From: Knoellia aerolata DSM 18566
GTDB lineage: Bacteria; Actinomycetota; Actinomycetes; Actinomycetales; Dermatophilaceae
Length of the DNA stretch: 64,000 nucleotides
Direction: 5' to 3'
Assembly (NCBI RefSeq): GCF_000768695.1
Contig: NZ_AVPL01000013.1
Coordinates: 1-64,000, forward strand
Both the position numbers and the translations under genes were made by a program. Numbering within the stretch: the stretch's first letter is position 1; every line of letters starts with the position of its first letter. Below are positions 1 to 7,413 of the stretch, in pieces. The notes beneath the pieces are model-generated. The model ran no database searches. It was not told the DNA's origin and worked only from the letters and a program-made list of their open reading frames with translations.

Positions 1-691
1 CGGGCGGGCTCGCCCGCAGCACCCGCACCCCGGCGAGCGCCGGGTCGCCGGGCGGCTCCGACGGTGGGCGGGTGAGCCGGGCCGGTAGTCGCGCCGCCGT
101 GGCGGCGCTCAGGGCGATCTCGCCGACGGCGCAGAACGCCTCGATGCCGACGAGCTCGCTCATCGCCGGCCCGGCCACCATGAGCTCGAGATGGCTGTCC
201 GGGTCCCCGACGAGGAACAGGTCGAAGTCGGCGGTGTGGATCCCGATGGACATGCTCAACCTCACGGGCAGCGCGTCCCGGCGCACGAGGTCACGCAGGG
301 TGGCGCGCATCCGGTGCGCTGCCCGCGCCGCACGGGCCGGGTGGTCCTCACCCTCGAAGAGCAGCAGGACGGCGTCGCCACCCCACTTGAGCAGGTCGGC
401 CCCGTCCTCCCGGGCCGCCGACAGCAGGGCGTCGAAGGTCCGGTCCAGGGTGTCGCTCATCAGCTCGGCACCGACCTTGCCGCGCCTGGCCAGTCGCTCC
501 GTGAGGGCGGTGAAGCCGGAGATGTCGACGAACGCGATCGAGCCGTCGACGCGGCGGTGGCGGGTTCCGGGCTCGTGGGTCAGCCAGGCGGCGAGCAGCC
601 TCGGGACGTAGGCGTCGAACGTCGTCGACGCCTGACGGTCAGCCGCGCGCACCGGGGTCCCGACGCACGCCGCAGCGAGGCCGTCGGCCAC
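1..691 (-). CDS. Class III adenylate/guanylate cyclase domain protein (C-terminal part lies beyond the window)
   Basis: About 230 codons are visible; the gene runs off the left edge. The reading frame encodes an N-terminal class III nucleotide cyclase domain: a metal-binding segment FVDISGFT near residue 55 and a second KWGGDAVLLLF segment near residue 100, both with the Asp residues expected to bind the two catalytic metals. No signal peptide or membrane segment precedes it, so it is probably cytosolic. Proteins that begin like this in actinobacteria usually continue into a second cyclase domain or an AAA/TPR region, but that part is not in view. The start is taken as GTG at 691, preceded by AGGAC; an in-frame TGA at 706-704 closes the frame, and GTG at 652 is an alternative. 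Confidence 0.8.
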   Translation of the reverse strand, partial: MADGLAAACVGTPVRAADRQASTTFDAYVPRLLAAWLTHEPGTRHRRVDGSIAFVDISGFTALTERLARRGKVGAELMSDTLDRTFDALLSAAREDGADLLKWGGDAVLLLFEGEDHPARAARAAHRMRATLRDLVRRDALPVRLSMSIGIHTADFDLFLVGDPDSHLELMVAGPAMSELVGIEAFCAVGEIALSAATAARLPARLTRPPSEPPGDPALAGVRVLRASPP

Positions 692-765
692 ACAGGTCCT
701 GGCTCATGCAACGCCGCTCGGTCGGGAGGATCAACCGCTTCGGACGCTACCACCGGGGCTGGCGT

Positions 766-2616
766 TCACCCGATCGCGAGCGCCTCACCCGCACCGAAGG
801 TGCTGAGGAGGGCGCCGACGGCACCGATCGCACCGTTGGGCGCGGTCCAGAACTGGGCCGTCCGGGGGTCCAGCGCCACGACGGAGCCGTCACCCACGAC
901 GGTGGCGGCTGCCCCGGGTGCGACTCGGACCGCGGTGTCCTCGCCGACACCCCACGCCACCTGCTGCGGCGCGAGGGCGCCCAGGTCGAAGAGCTTGCCC
1001 CAGCGGTAGTCGAGCGTGAGCGACGGGACGAGCGAACCCGTGACGAGCCCCAGTCCACGCTGCCACTGCCCGTCTCCCGTGCGGAAGTTGGCGATCGCCT
1101 CGTCCTCGTAGGTGGTGTCGGTCGGGTCCGCCTTCGTGGAGAACCACGTCCCGAGCGCGGCGCCGAGGTGTCGGTCGGCGAGGACGACCGGCGTGGTCAG
1201 CACGGCAGATCGCACGAGCGCCGCGAAGCCCGCATCCGCCAGTGCCGTCGCGACGGCGGCCGGCGTCTCGCCGACCAGGACGACACCGGCGGCCCCGCTC
1301 GTCGCGACCTTCGACTTCTTGCCCTGCTCGACGACGTCGACCGCGCCGGTCCACCCGGCAGTCCTGAGCGCGTCGGTGTAGGCCTTGGTGGCCTTCTTGT
1401 CCTTGGCCGAGGCCGCGAGCACGACGACCCGCGGCTGGGCGCCGGCGGTGACGGCGGCGAGCGCGTCCGCGACGAGCTGGCCGACGACCGCCGTCGAACC
1501 GCCACCCACGACGTCCCCGCCGAGGTAGACCGTGCCGACGGCGCCGGGGAGCGTCAGGCCACCGCTCGGCGCCGGCGCCGCGGTCGGCACGGCGGTGCCG
1601 TTGCGCGTGACCGTGCGGGTGGCGAGGTCGTATGCCGTGGCGTTGCCGCCGCCGTCCGGCGGCAGCAGGTGCGTGACGACGTTGCGGGTGGACAGGACGC
1701 CGTCCGGTCCGACCCAGGCGATGGGCGACGACAGCGACTCGAGGTCGAGCACGGCCACGGAGGATGCCCCGAAGGTCCCGCTCAGCGTCGTGTCGGCCGT
1801 GTTGCGGATCCCGGTCGCGTAGTCGACGCCGACCCCGACCTTGCTCACGCCGTCGAAGCGTGCGTCCGACGTCGCGAGCGTCGAGAGCAGCCGGCCGAAA
1901 CGGCCTCGCTGGAAGAAGTGCTGGTCGTAGATGGCGCGTTCGGAGCCGAAGCGCAGCCCACGCTCTCTGTCGGCGTCGTCGCCCCACCAGACGAGCGAGC
2001 TGCCCTGCTGCAGCCCGTCCCACGGCCCGAGGTCACCGACGTAGCCGTTGATCATCGTGCGCGACTCGACGGCGGCTCCGGCGCTGGTGCCGCCGACCGC
2101 CGCGCCGCCCCGGAAGGCTGCCTCCATCGCGGCCTCCGCCGGGGAGTCGGCGAGGATCGACATCGCCAGACCCTGGTCGCCGCCGAGGATGAAGATGCCG
2201 TCGGTCTGCGCGCCGATCATCGCCGAGTTCGCGGGGTCGTCCGCGTCCGCACGAGCGAGCAGGGGCGCGAGGACGGCGGTGCAGCCGGTGAACGGCGCCG
2301 TGACGACGGCGTCGCACGCCGCGTCGACCTCGCTGGTGCGCTGCTGGGCGAGGGTGAGGTTCTCCTCGCGGTCAGCGGGAGCGTCACCGTAGGACGAGGG
2401 GATGACGACGAGGTCGACGCTCGGGCCACTGGCACCGTCGGCGGACGCACGGGCGAAGCCCTGCAGCGTCTCCAGCGTGTAGCCACCACCGATCGGCGTC
2501 ATCACGGTGGGGTCCGCCGCGCGGGCCGCGCCTCCTCCGAGGACGCCGATGCCGCACGCGGCGGCGGTCGTCAGGGCGAGGACGCGGGAGGCACGAGGGC
2601 GCGAGGTCGTGGGCAT
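766..2616 (-). CDS. Exported cyanophycinase-like protein (peptidase S51), duplicated fold
   Basis: 616 residues. The first ~35 residues form a signal peptide ending in ARAAD. The N-terminal half has the S51 hallmarks: ILGGDQ near residue 143 and the nucleophile motif GGTSAGA with Ser about 178. Cyanophycinases hydrolyse the beta-Asp-Arg polymer cyanophycin; secreted members act outside the cell. The usual enzyme is roughly 270-400 residues, so this one is long. Residues ~340-616 look like a second, degenerate copy of the same fold: both halves end in similar blocks (VAVLD and VVALD) and the second has no GTSAGA. Whether cyanophycin is the substrate is unknown. An apparent -10 TACGTT (2628-2623) lies 6 nt before the ATG, suggesting a leaderless mRNA. 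Confidence 0.8.
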   Translation of the reverse strand: MPTTSRPRASRVLALTTAAACGIGVLGGGAARAADPTVMTPIGGGYTLETLQGFARASADGASGPSVDLVVIPSSYGDAPADREENLTLAQQRTSEVDAACDAVVTAPFTGCTAVLAPLLARADADDPANSAMIGAQTDGIFILGGDQGLAMSILADSPAEAAMEAAFRGGAAVGGTSAGAAVESRTMINGYVGDLGPWDGLQQGSSLVWWGDDADRERGLRFGSERAIYDQHFFQRGRFGRLLSTLATSDARFDGVSKVGVGVDYATGIRNTADTTLSGTFGASSVAVLDLESLSSPIAWVGPDGVLSTRNVVTHLLPPDGGGNATAYDLATRTVTRNGTAVPTAAPAPSGGLTLPGAVGTVYLGGDVVGGGSTAVVGQLVADALAAVTAGAQPRVVVLAASAKDKKATKAYTDALRTAGWTGAVDVVEQGKKSKVATSGAAGVVLVGETPAAVATALADAGFAALVRSAVLTTPVVLADRHLGAALGTWFSTKADPTDTTYEDEAIANFRTGDGQWQRGLGLVTGSLVPSLTLDYRWGKLFDLGALAPQQVAWGVGEDTAVRVAPGAAATVVGDGSVVALDPRTAQFWTAPNGAIGAVGALLSTFGAGEALAIG

Positions 2617-2674
2617 GGACCCAACGTAGGCGTGGCCCGACCGTGGCGCGACCGGAAACGCGGTCCCGGTGCGG

Positions 2675-3310
2675 TCACTCCAGGTGGTCGTCCCGGAGCC
2701 GCCCCGCCCCCACGGCGTCGGGAAGCCGCCGGTTGAGCGAGAACAGCCGGCCGAGGACGGGCATGAGGATGATGTTGAGCCCGTGCAGGATCCCGATGAT
2801 GAGCAGGATGCCGCCGATGCGCACGAGCGACTGCTGGACCTGGGGGGCGGTCACCAGTCCGGTGAAGGGGTCCCAGCCGGACTCGGGTTCCACGTGCACC
2901 CAGAACAGGATGTAGGCCGAGAAGATGAGGTAGTAGACGATGTCGGTCAGCACGATGTAGCTCTTGCCGGTGAGCGGGTTGTCGTGGAAGACGTCCGCGG
3001 CATACGCCCTCCCGAACCGCTTGATGAAGGGTCCGAGCCACAGCGCGATGGCGACGAGGACGGCGTTCGTGGCGACTTCGAGGATCCACCAGGGCATGGC
3101 GAGGGCTCCGTTCGATCGGGGCGTGAGGAGGAGGACGGCCGCGACGACCAGGGCGAGGGCGACGACGGCGACGAGCGACCAGCGCAGGACGGCACGGCGG
3201 CGGGCCCGGTCGGCGGCGATGCTCTCGACGACCCGGTCGAACAGGTCCGGCGAGGGTTGCATCGGGTAGTCGGAGAGGGCGCGGGTGAGCCGGTCCTCGA
3301 GGTTGCTCAT
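2675..3310 (-). CDS. Membrane protein coupled to an ECF sigma factor
   Basis: 211 residues. A cytosolic N-terminus of about 40 residues (EDRLTRALSDY...) precedes a hydrophobic helix near residues 44-62; two to three further hydrophobic segments follow between about 75 and 190. The gene overlaps the stop of the sigma factor by ATGA, so the two are translationally coupled. That arrangement and the charged N-terminal segment are typical of an anti-sigma or sigma-associated membrane protein, but I see no zinc-binding anti-sigma (HxxxCxxC) motif, so the anti-sigma role is inference from position only. Confidence 0.65.
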   Translation of the reverse strand: MSNLEDRLTRALSDYPMQPSPDLFDRVVESIAADRARRRAVLRWSLVAVVALALVVAAVLLLTPRSNGALAMPWWILEVATNAVLVAIALWLGPFIKRFGRAYAADVFHDNPLTGKSYIVLTDIVYYLIFSAYILFWVHVEPESGWDPFTGLVTAPQVQQSLVRIGGILLIIGILHGLNIILMPVLGRLFSLNRRLPDAVGAGRLRDDHLE

Positions 3311-3816
3311 CGGGTTCCCTCCAAGGTCTGGGCGAGGCCTGCGAGCCCGCGCTGGAGATGGGTCTTCACGGTGTTGGCCGACAGGCCGAGCGTCAGGGCG
3401 ATGTCGGGGATGGACAGGTCGAGGTAGTAGCGCAGCGTCACGCAGTCCCGCTGCCGCCGCGGCAGGGAACGCAACGCCTCGATGACCTCCTGCCGCTCCG
3501 CCCGGCTGCTCGCGTCCTCCTCCGCGGAGGGCGCGTCCGGTTGGGCGGGCGGACGGTGTCGCAGCGAGACCAGGCCACGGCGGTTGTGGTCCCGCGCGAG
3601 GTTGATGACGATCGACCGGAGGTATGCCGCCGCGCTGCCACCGTGGCGGATCCGGCCGGCCGAGCGTGACAGTCGGATGAACGCCTCCTGGACGAGGTCC
3701 TCCGCGGCGGTGCGGTCGTCGAGGTAGAACCTCGCCAGGCGGGTGAGGGAGGCCGCCTCCGCCGCGAACAGCTCGACGATGTCGGGTCCCGCGTCATCCG
3801 CGTGACCCACGACCAC
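3307..3816 (-). CDS. ECF-subfamily RNA polymerase sigma factor
   Basis: About 169 residues. Region 2 is recognisable (RLARFYLDDRTAAEDLVQEA, then a -10 recognition helix around AAYLRSIVINLARD) and region 4 (LRSLPRRQRDCVTLRYYLDL ... LGLSANTVKTHLQRGLAGL) carries the helix-turn-helix that reads the -35 box. The frame stays open to 4278, but that extension would run into the divergent gene at 3995 and is of poor composition. I place the start at GTG 3816 (GTG 3810 equally possible); no clear ribosome site settles it. It ends in a 4-nt ATGA overlap with the membrane protein at 2675. An AT-rich patch around 3898-3916 is the likely divergent promoter region. Confidence 0.85.
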   Translation of the reverse strand: MVVGHADDAGPDIVELFAAEAASLTRLARFYLDDRTAAEDLVQEAFIRLSRSAGRIRHGGSAAAYLRSIVINLARDHNRRGLVSLRHRPPAQPDAPSAEEDASSRAERQEVIEALRSLPRRQRDCVTLRYYLDLSIPDIALTLGLSANTVKTHLQRGLAGLAQTLEGTR

Positions 3817-3994
3817 CGAGCGCAGATCGAGGGGGGCGACGGACTCCTTCGCCCTGACAGACGTGTCCGGGGCGCCTGTCGGGTGACGTGCGGAACGATC
3901 TTTTTCCTGTGACTTTCCGGTGTCACCCGGCACGACCACAGGGACGTCTGCATCGGTGTCGACATCGTGTCGACGTCGCAGAAAGGACACTCCG
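3817..3994. promoter_or_regulatory. Divergent intergenic region between ECF sigma gene and SodC-like gene
   Basis: About 180 bases between two divergent genes. It contains an unusually AT-rich stretch (3898-3916, with a run of five T) and a ribosome site GAAAGGA at 3981-3987 for the rightward gene. No palindromic operator stands out. Auto-regulation by the sigma factor is plausible but not shown. Confidence 0.4.
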
Positions 3995-4522
3995 ATGCTC
4001 ACCACCTCACCGTTGCGGACCGCCGTCGGCGCCACCGCCATCGTGCTCCTCACCGCCACCCCGGCGCTGGCGCTTGGGCCATTCCTGCGCACCTCCGGTG
4101 TCCTCAGCGACCTCGCCACGACGGCCTCCGGTCCGTTCGACGGTGCCCGGGCCCGCGTCCAGATGGTCGAGTCGGCCCGGGGCAGCCACGCGGTCCTCAC
4201 CGTCAAGGGAATCGGCCCGGCCGCCGAGGGCGACACCTTCGGGGCGCACCTGCACGACGGCCCCTGCATCGCCGGCAACGGAGCCGCGGCGGGTCCGCAC
4301 TACAACTCGCACGCCCACGGCCAGAGCCCGACCCCCGGGATCAACGACCGCACCGAGATCTGGCTCGACTTCACCGTCGAGGACGGCACCGGGACCGGGA
4401 CCGCGAGCGTCCCGTTCGTCCCCGAGTCCGGCTCCCGCTCGGTCGTCATCCACGCGGACCCGACCAACGCCCAGACCGGGGCCGCCGGCCCGCGCCTGGC
4501 CTGTCTCACGGTGGCATGGTGA
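3995..4522 (+). CDS. Exported Cu/Zn superoxide dismutase-like protein
   Basis: 175 residues starting at ATG 3995, 7 nt after GAAAGGA. Residues 1-27 are a signal peptide ending ATPALALG. The mature part has a SodC-like order of motifs: GAHLHDGPC (two His where the copper ligands sit), GPHYNSHAHG, and near the C-terminus VVIHADPTN followed by RLACL; the two Cys could form the conserved disulfide. The zinc-loop His/Asp set is not clearly complete, so metal content and superoxide dismutase activity are uncertain; a CHRD-like extracellular domain is the alternative. It overlaps the next gene by 7 nt. Confidence 0.65.
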   Translation: MLTTSPLRTAVGATAIVLLTATPALALGPFLRTSGVLSDLATTASGPFDGARARVQMVESARGSHAVLTVKGIGPAAEGDTFGAHLHDGPCIAGNGAAAGPHYNSHAHGQSPTPGINDRTEIWLDFTVEDGTGTGTASVPFVPESGSRSVVIHADPTNAQTGAAGPRLACLTVAW

Positions 4523-5094
4523 TGGGCGCCCTGTTCCGGCACCTCGGTGCCGGGCTGGCGCTGGGGCTGGCGCTCGGCCTCGTGGCCCGTGGCTTCATGG
4601 CTCTGCTCGCCGAGGACCCGGAGTTCACCTGGGCGGGAACGGGGTTCATCGTCGGGGTCTTCGCCGTCGCCGGGCTCTGCCTGGCCGCGGCCCACGCCCT
4701 CAAGCTGCGGGGACGGTCGCGCTGGTGGAAGCTGCTGACGCTCCCCTCGCTCGTGCTGTTCTTCGGGCCCGGGATGTTCCTCGCACCCGGCGTCCTCGGC
4801 CTGGCTCTGCTGGGCGCGCGCAGCAGGTGGCTGCGCGCCCTCGGCGTGCTGGCCTTCGTCGGGTTCCTCGCCCTCATCGTCGTCGAGACGGCGGGGTCCG
4901 AGGAGTCGCTCACCCTCCGGACGATCGCCGGGTTCATCGTCATGACCGCGTGCTGCGGTGCGCTGGCGGTGGCGGCCCGGGAGGCCCTCAGCGGGTGGAC
5001 CTCCGACGGTCATGCCGCGAGGTCACCACAGCCTGCCCCGAGGCCCGCCACCGGGAACCACCGGCACGACCTCGAGGTCAGGGCCGCCGGGTGA
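4516..5094 (+). CDS. Multispanning membrane protein of unknown function
   Basis: 192 residues (start ATG 4516, or ATG 4522). About five hydrophobic segments are visible between residues 5 and 160 (e.g. GLALGLALGLVARGFMALL and LALLGARSRWLRALGVLAFV), followed by a polar tail rich in Pro, Arg and His. It overlaps the SodC-like gene by 7 nt, indicating co-transcription and coupled translation. The 3' end overlaps the convergent transporter gene by 17 nt. I do not recognise a family. Confidence 0.65.
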   Translation: MVMGALFRHLGAGLALGLALGLVARGFMALLAEDPEFTWAGTGFIVGVFAVAGLCLAAAHALKLRGRSRWWKLLTLPSLVLFFGPGMFLAPGVLGLALLGARSRWLRALGVLAFVGFLALIVVETAGSEESLTLRTIAGFIVMTACCGALAVAAREALSGWTSDGHAARSPQPAPRPATGNHRHDLEVRAAG

Positions 5095-6706
5095 GGCCGA
5101 GCGCGACGGAGGCCACGGCGCCGACCGCGGCGGCGACCGCCGCACCGCGGAAGACGTACTCGACCTGGACGACCGCGGCGTCGAGCAGGGCCTGGGTGTC
5201 GGTCTGGTCCGGCAGCGCCGCGACCACCGCGTAGTACTGGTGCAGGCCGATCGCGGTGAGCAGGGCCAGCCCGACCACCATGCCGATCATCCGCGCGACG
5301 ACGACGAGCGCGCTGGCCGTGCCGTGGGCGTCCTGCGGGGAGTCGGCGAGCGCGGCGTTGTTCACCGGCGCGAGGGCCAGGCCGATGCCCAGGCCGACGA
5401 GCGCGAGGACCGCCGTCGAGGTCCACTCCTCGAGGGAACCCCGTCCCCAGGTCGACATGAGGACGAGCCCGACCGCCGCGAGCGCGAGCCCTACGCCACT
5501 CACGAGCCCGTCGCCGAGGCGGCGCAGCGACCACCCGCCCACGAGGGCCCCCACGGGGACCGCGACGAGGAAGCGGACGAGCACGAACGCGGCCACCGTC
5601 TCGCTCTCGGTGTGGACGAGCCGCGCGAGCAGCGGCACGTCGACGATGACGGCGACGAGGGCGACCCCGACGCAGAGGCTGACGAGCAAGGACCACCGCG
5701 TCCTGCCCACGACGACGCCCCGCGGCACGAGCGGATGCTCCGCGCGGCGGTGCTGCAGCAGGTAGAGCCCGGCGAGGACGGCAGCCACCGGGAGGAGCGC
5801 GAACCCGAGAGGCCCGACCACCTCCTTCTCCGGGTCGGAGGCGGCGAAGGTCAGGACGACACAGCCGAGGGCGCCACCGAGGAGCAGGGCACCGAGCAGG
5901 TCGGCCCGGCGCAGCACGGCCCACGACCCGCGCACCCACAGCGCCGCCGCCGCCACGACGAGCGCGAGGGCCACGACGCCGACCGGTGTGGCGAGCCTCG
6001 ACGTCGACTCCTCGAAGGGTACGAACGGCACGCCGAGGGTCACGTCCGTGGCCAGGGCCGCGGGCGCGGCCAGCGCGAGCCAACCGACCACGGCCGCCAC
6101 GAGCGAGACGACGACGGGCAGTGCGCGGGGACGGGACGGCACACCGCCTCCGACCGCGACGACGGCCGCCGTGAGCAGCACGCCCAGGACGGCGTTGAGC
6201 CAGAAGATCGCCCGCCAGTCGGCGACGGCGAGCACCGCGGCGCCGAGCACCGGGCCGAGGACCGAGCCGAGCTCCTGCACCGCCCCGACGACACCCAGCG
6301 GCGTGCCACGGCGGTCGCGGTCCCAGAGCTGGGCGACGATCGCGAGCGTCGCGGGGACGAGTCCGCCGCCGCCGACGCCCTGGATCACGCGGCCGGCGAC
6401 GAGCACCGGAAGCTCGACCGCGAGGGCGGTGACGGCCGACCCCACGACGAAGATCGCCAGGCAGGCGAGCAGGACGCGCTGGCGCGCAACGAGGTCGGCG
6501 AGGCGGCCGATGAGCGGCAGCACCGCGATGTAGCCGAGCAGGAACCCGGAAATGATCGGCGTCGCCCGCTGCAGGTTGTCGATGCCGAGGCCGACCCCGG
6601 CCATCATGTCGGTCAGCGCGAGCACGACGACATAGGTGTCGGCTGCCGCGAGCGCCACCGCGACGGACGCCGTCGCGAGCAGCGCCCTAGGGGCGGGTGA
6701 TCTCAA
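5078..6706 (-). CDS. MFS exporter, P55/DHA2-like, partner of LprG-like lipoprotein
   Basis: 542 residues with about 14 hydrophobic segments. The N-terminus (ADTYVVVLALTDMM), the segment GRLADLVARQRVLLACL between helices 2 and 3, and VIQGVGGGGLVPATLAIV mark the DHA2 (EmrB/QacA) drug:H+ antiporter family. Its TTG start overlaps the upstream lipoprotein gene by 20 nt. In mycobacteria the same gene pair is lprG-Rv1410c (P55), which moves triacylglyceride/lipoglycan lipids and affects drug tolerance; I infer the same kind of partnership from gene order and family. The TTG start leaves about 22 residues before DTYVV, as expected for this family. Confidence 0.85.
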   Translation of the reverse strand: MRSPAPRALLATASVAVALAAADTYVVVLALTDMMAGVGLGIDNLQRATPIISGFLLGYIAVLPLIGRLADLVARQRVLLACLAIFVVGSAVTALAVELPVLVAGRVIQGVGGGGLVPATLAIVAQLWDRDRRGTPLGVVGAVQELGSVLGPVLGAAVLAVADWRAIFWLNAVLGVLLTAAVVAVGGGVPSRPRALPVVVSLVAAVVGWLALAAPAALATDVTLGVPFVPFEESTSRLATPVGVVALALVVAAAALWVRGSWAVLRRADLLGALLLGGALGCVVLTFAASDPEKEVVGPLGFALLPVAAVLAGLYLLQHRRAEHPLVPRGVVVGRTRWSLLVSLCVGVALVAVIVDVPLLARLVHTESETVAAFVLVRFLVAVPVGALVGGWSLRRLGDGLVSGVGLALAAVGLVLMSTWGRGSLEEWTSTAVLALVGLGIGLALAPVNNAALADSPQDAHGTASALVVVARMIGMVVGLALLTAIGLHQYYAVVAALPDQTDTQALLDAAVVQVEYVFRGAAVAAAVGAVASVALGLTRRP

Positions 6707-7382
6707 CCGGCGTTCCGTAGTTCTTGAGACGCAGGGTGAAGGTCGAGGTCGTGCCGGCGAAGAACGGTCCGGTCATCTCGGCGAGCTGGAGCTTGTCGCC
6801 CTCGGCGATGCCGTAGGTGACGGTGAAGGTGCTCTTCCCGTCGCCGAGGTTGAGCAGCTCCTTGATCCGGGCGCCGGGCAGCGTGCCGCCGTACTGCTGG
6901 AGCACCGCCGCGCCGTCGCGCACCTTCTCGCCGATGACGGGTGAGCCGGTGTCGACGAGCAGCGCCGAGATGCCAGTGGCCGGGTCGAAGAAGTTCGACG
7001 GGTTGGGCGCGCCGAGGTCGGCGAGGTCGGTCGGGTTGTAGCCCGGCGTGAAGAACTTCATCCAGGCCGCGTCGCCGATCGTCACGACGTCCGCCGACCC
7101 GGTCACGCCCTTGATCGTCGCGGTGACGGTGCCCTTGAACTTCGGCTCGGTCGCACTGATCTCGCCCGTGCCGACGGCGCCGGTGACGCCGTTCTCGGTC
7201 TGGGGGACGTCCCTGCTCGACAGGGTGAGCCCGACGAACTTCGCCTCGTCGAACACCTTCTTGGCAGCGGTGAGGTCGGCCCGGGGGTCGGCTGCGGCCT
7301 CCGGCTCGTCGCCCCCGGAGCAGCCGGCCAGCAGGACGGCGGCCACGGTGACTGAGGTGCTCAGCAGAGCGCGTCGTCGCAT
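6687..7382 (-). CDS. lprG: LppX/LprA/F/G-family lipoprotein
   Basis: 231 residues. A short positive N-terminus (MRRRALL) and a hydrophobic stretch end in the lipobox LLAGC, so the protein is lipidated at Cys and held on the outer face of the membrane. The rest is compatible with the LppX_LprAFG fold, whose hydrophobic cavity binds acylated lipids. It is followed, with overlap, by a P55-like MFS exporter, the classical LprG partner. I prefer ATG 7382 to GTG 7391 because TAGGGT (7395-7390) sits exactly 7 nt upstream and would give a leaderless transcript beginning at the ATG. Confidence 0.8.
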   Translation of the reverse strand: MRRRALLSTSVTVAAVLLAGCSGGDEPEAAADPRADLTAAKKVFDEAKFVGLTLSSRDVPQTENGVTGAVGTGEISATEPKFKGTVTATIKGVTGSADVVTIGDAAWMKFFTPGYNPTDLADLGAPNPSNFFDPATGISALLVDTGSPVIGEKVRDGAAVLQQYGGTLPGARIKELLNLGDGKSTFTVTYGIAEGDKLQLAEMTGPFFAGTTSTFTLRLKNYGTPVEITRP

Positions 7383-7413
7383 GACCGTCACCCTACTTCC
7401 CGGCCCCGGGTGC

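Noticed and set aside
3817-4278. N-terminal extension of the ECF sigma frame
   Set aside because: Would overlap the divergent signal-peptide gene by ~280 nt; sigma region 2 needs no such extension.
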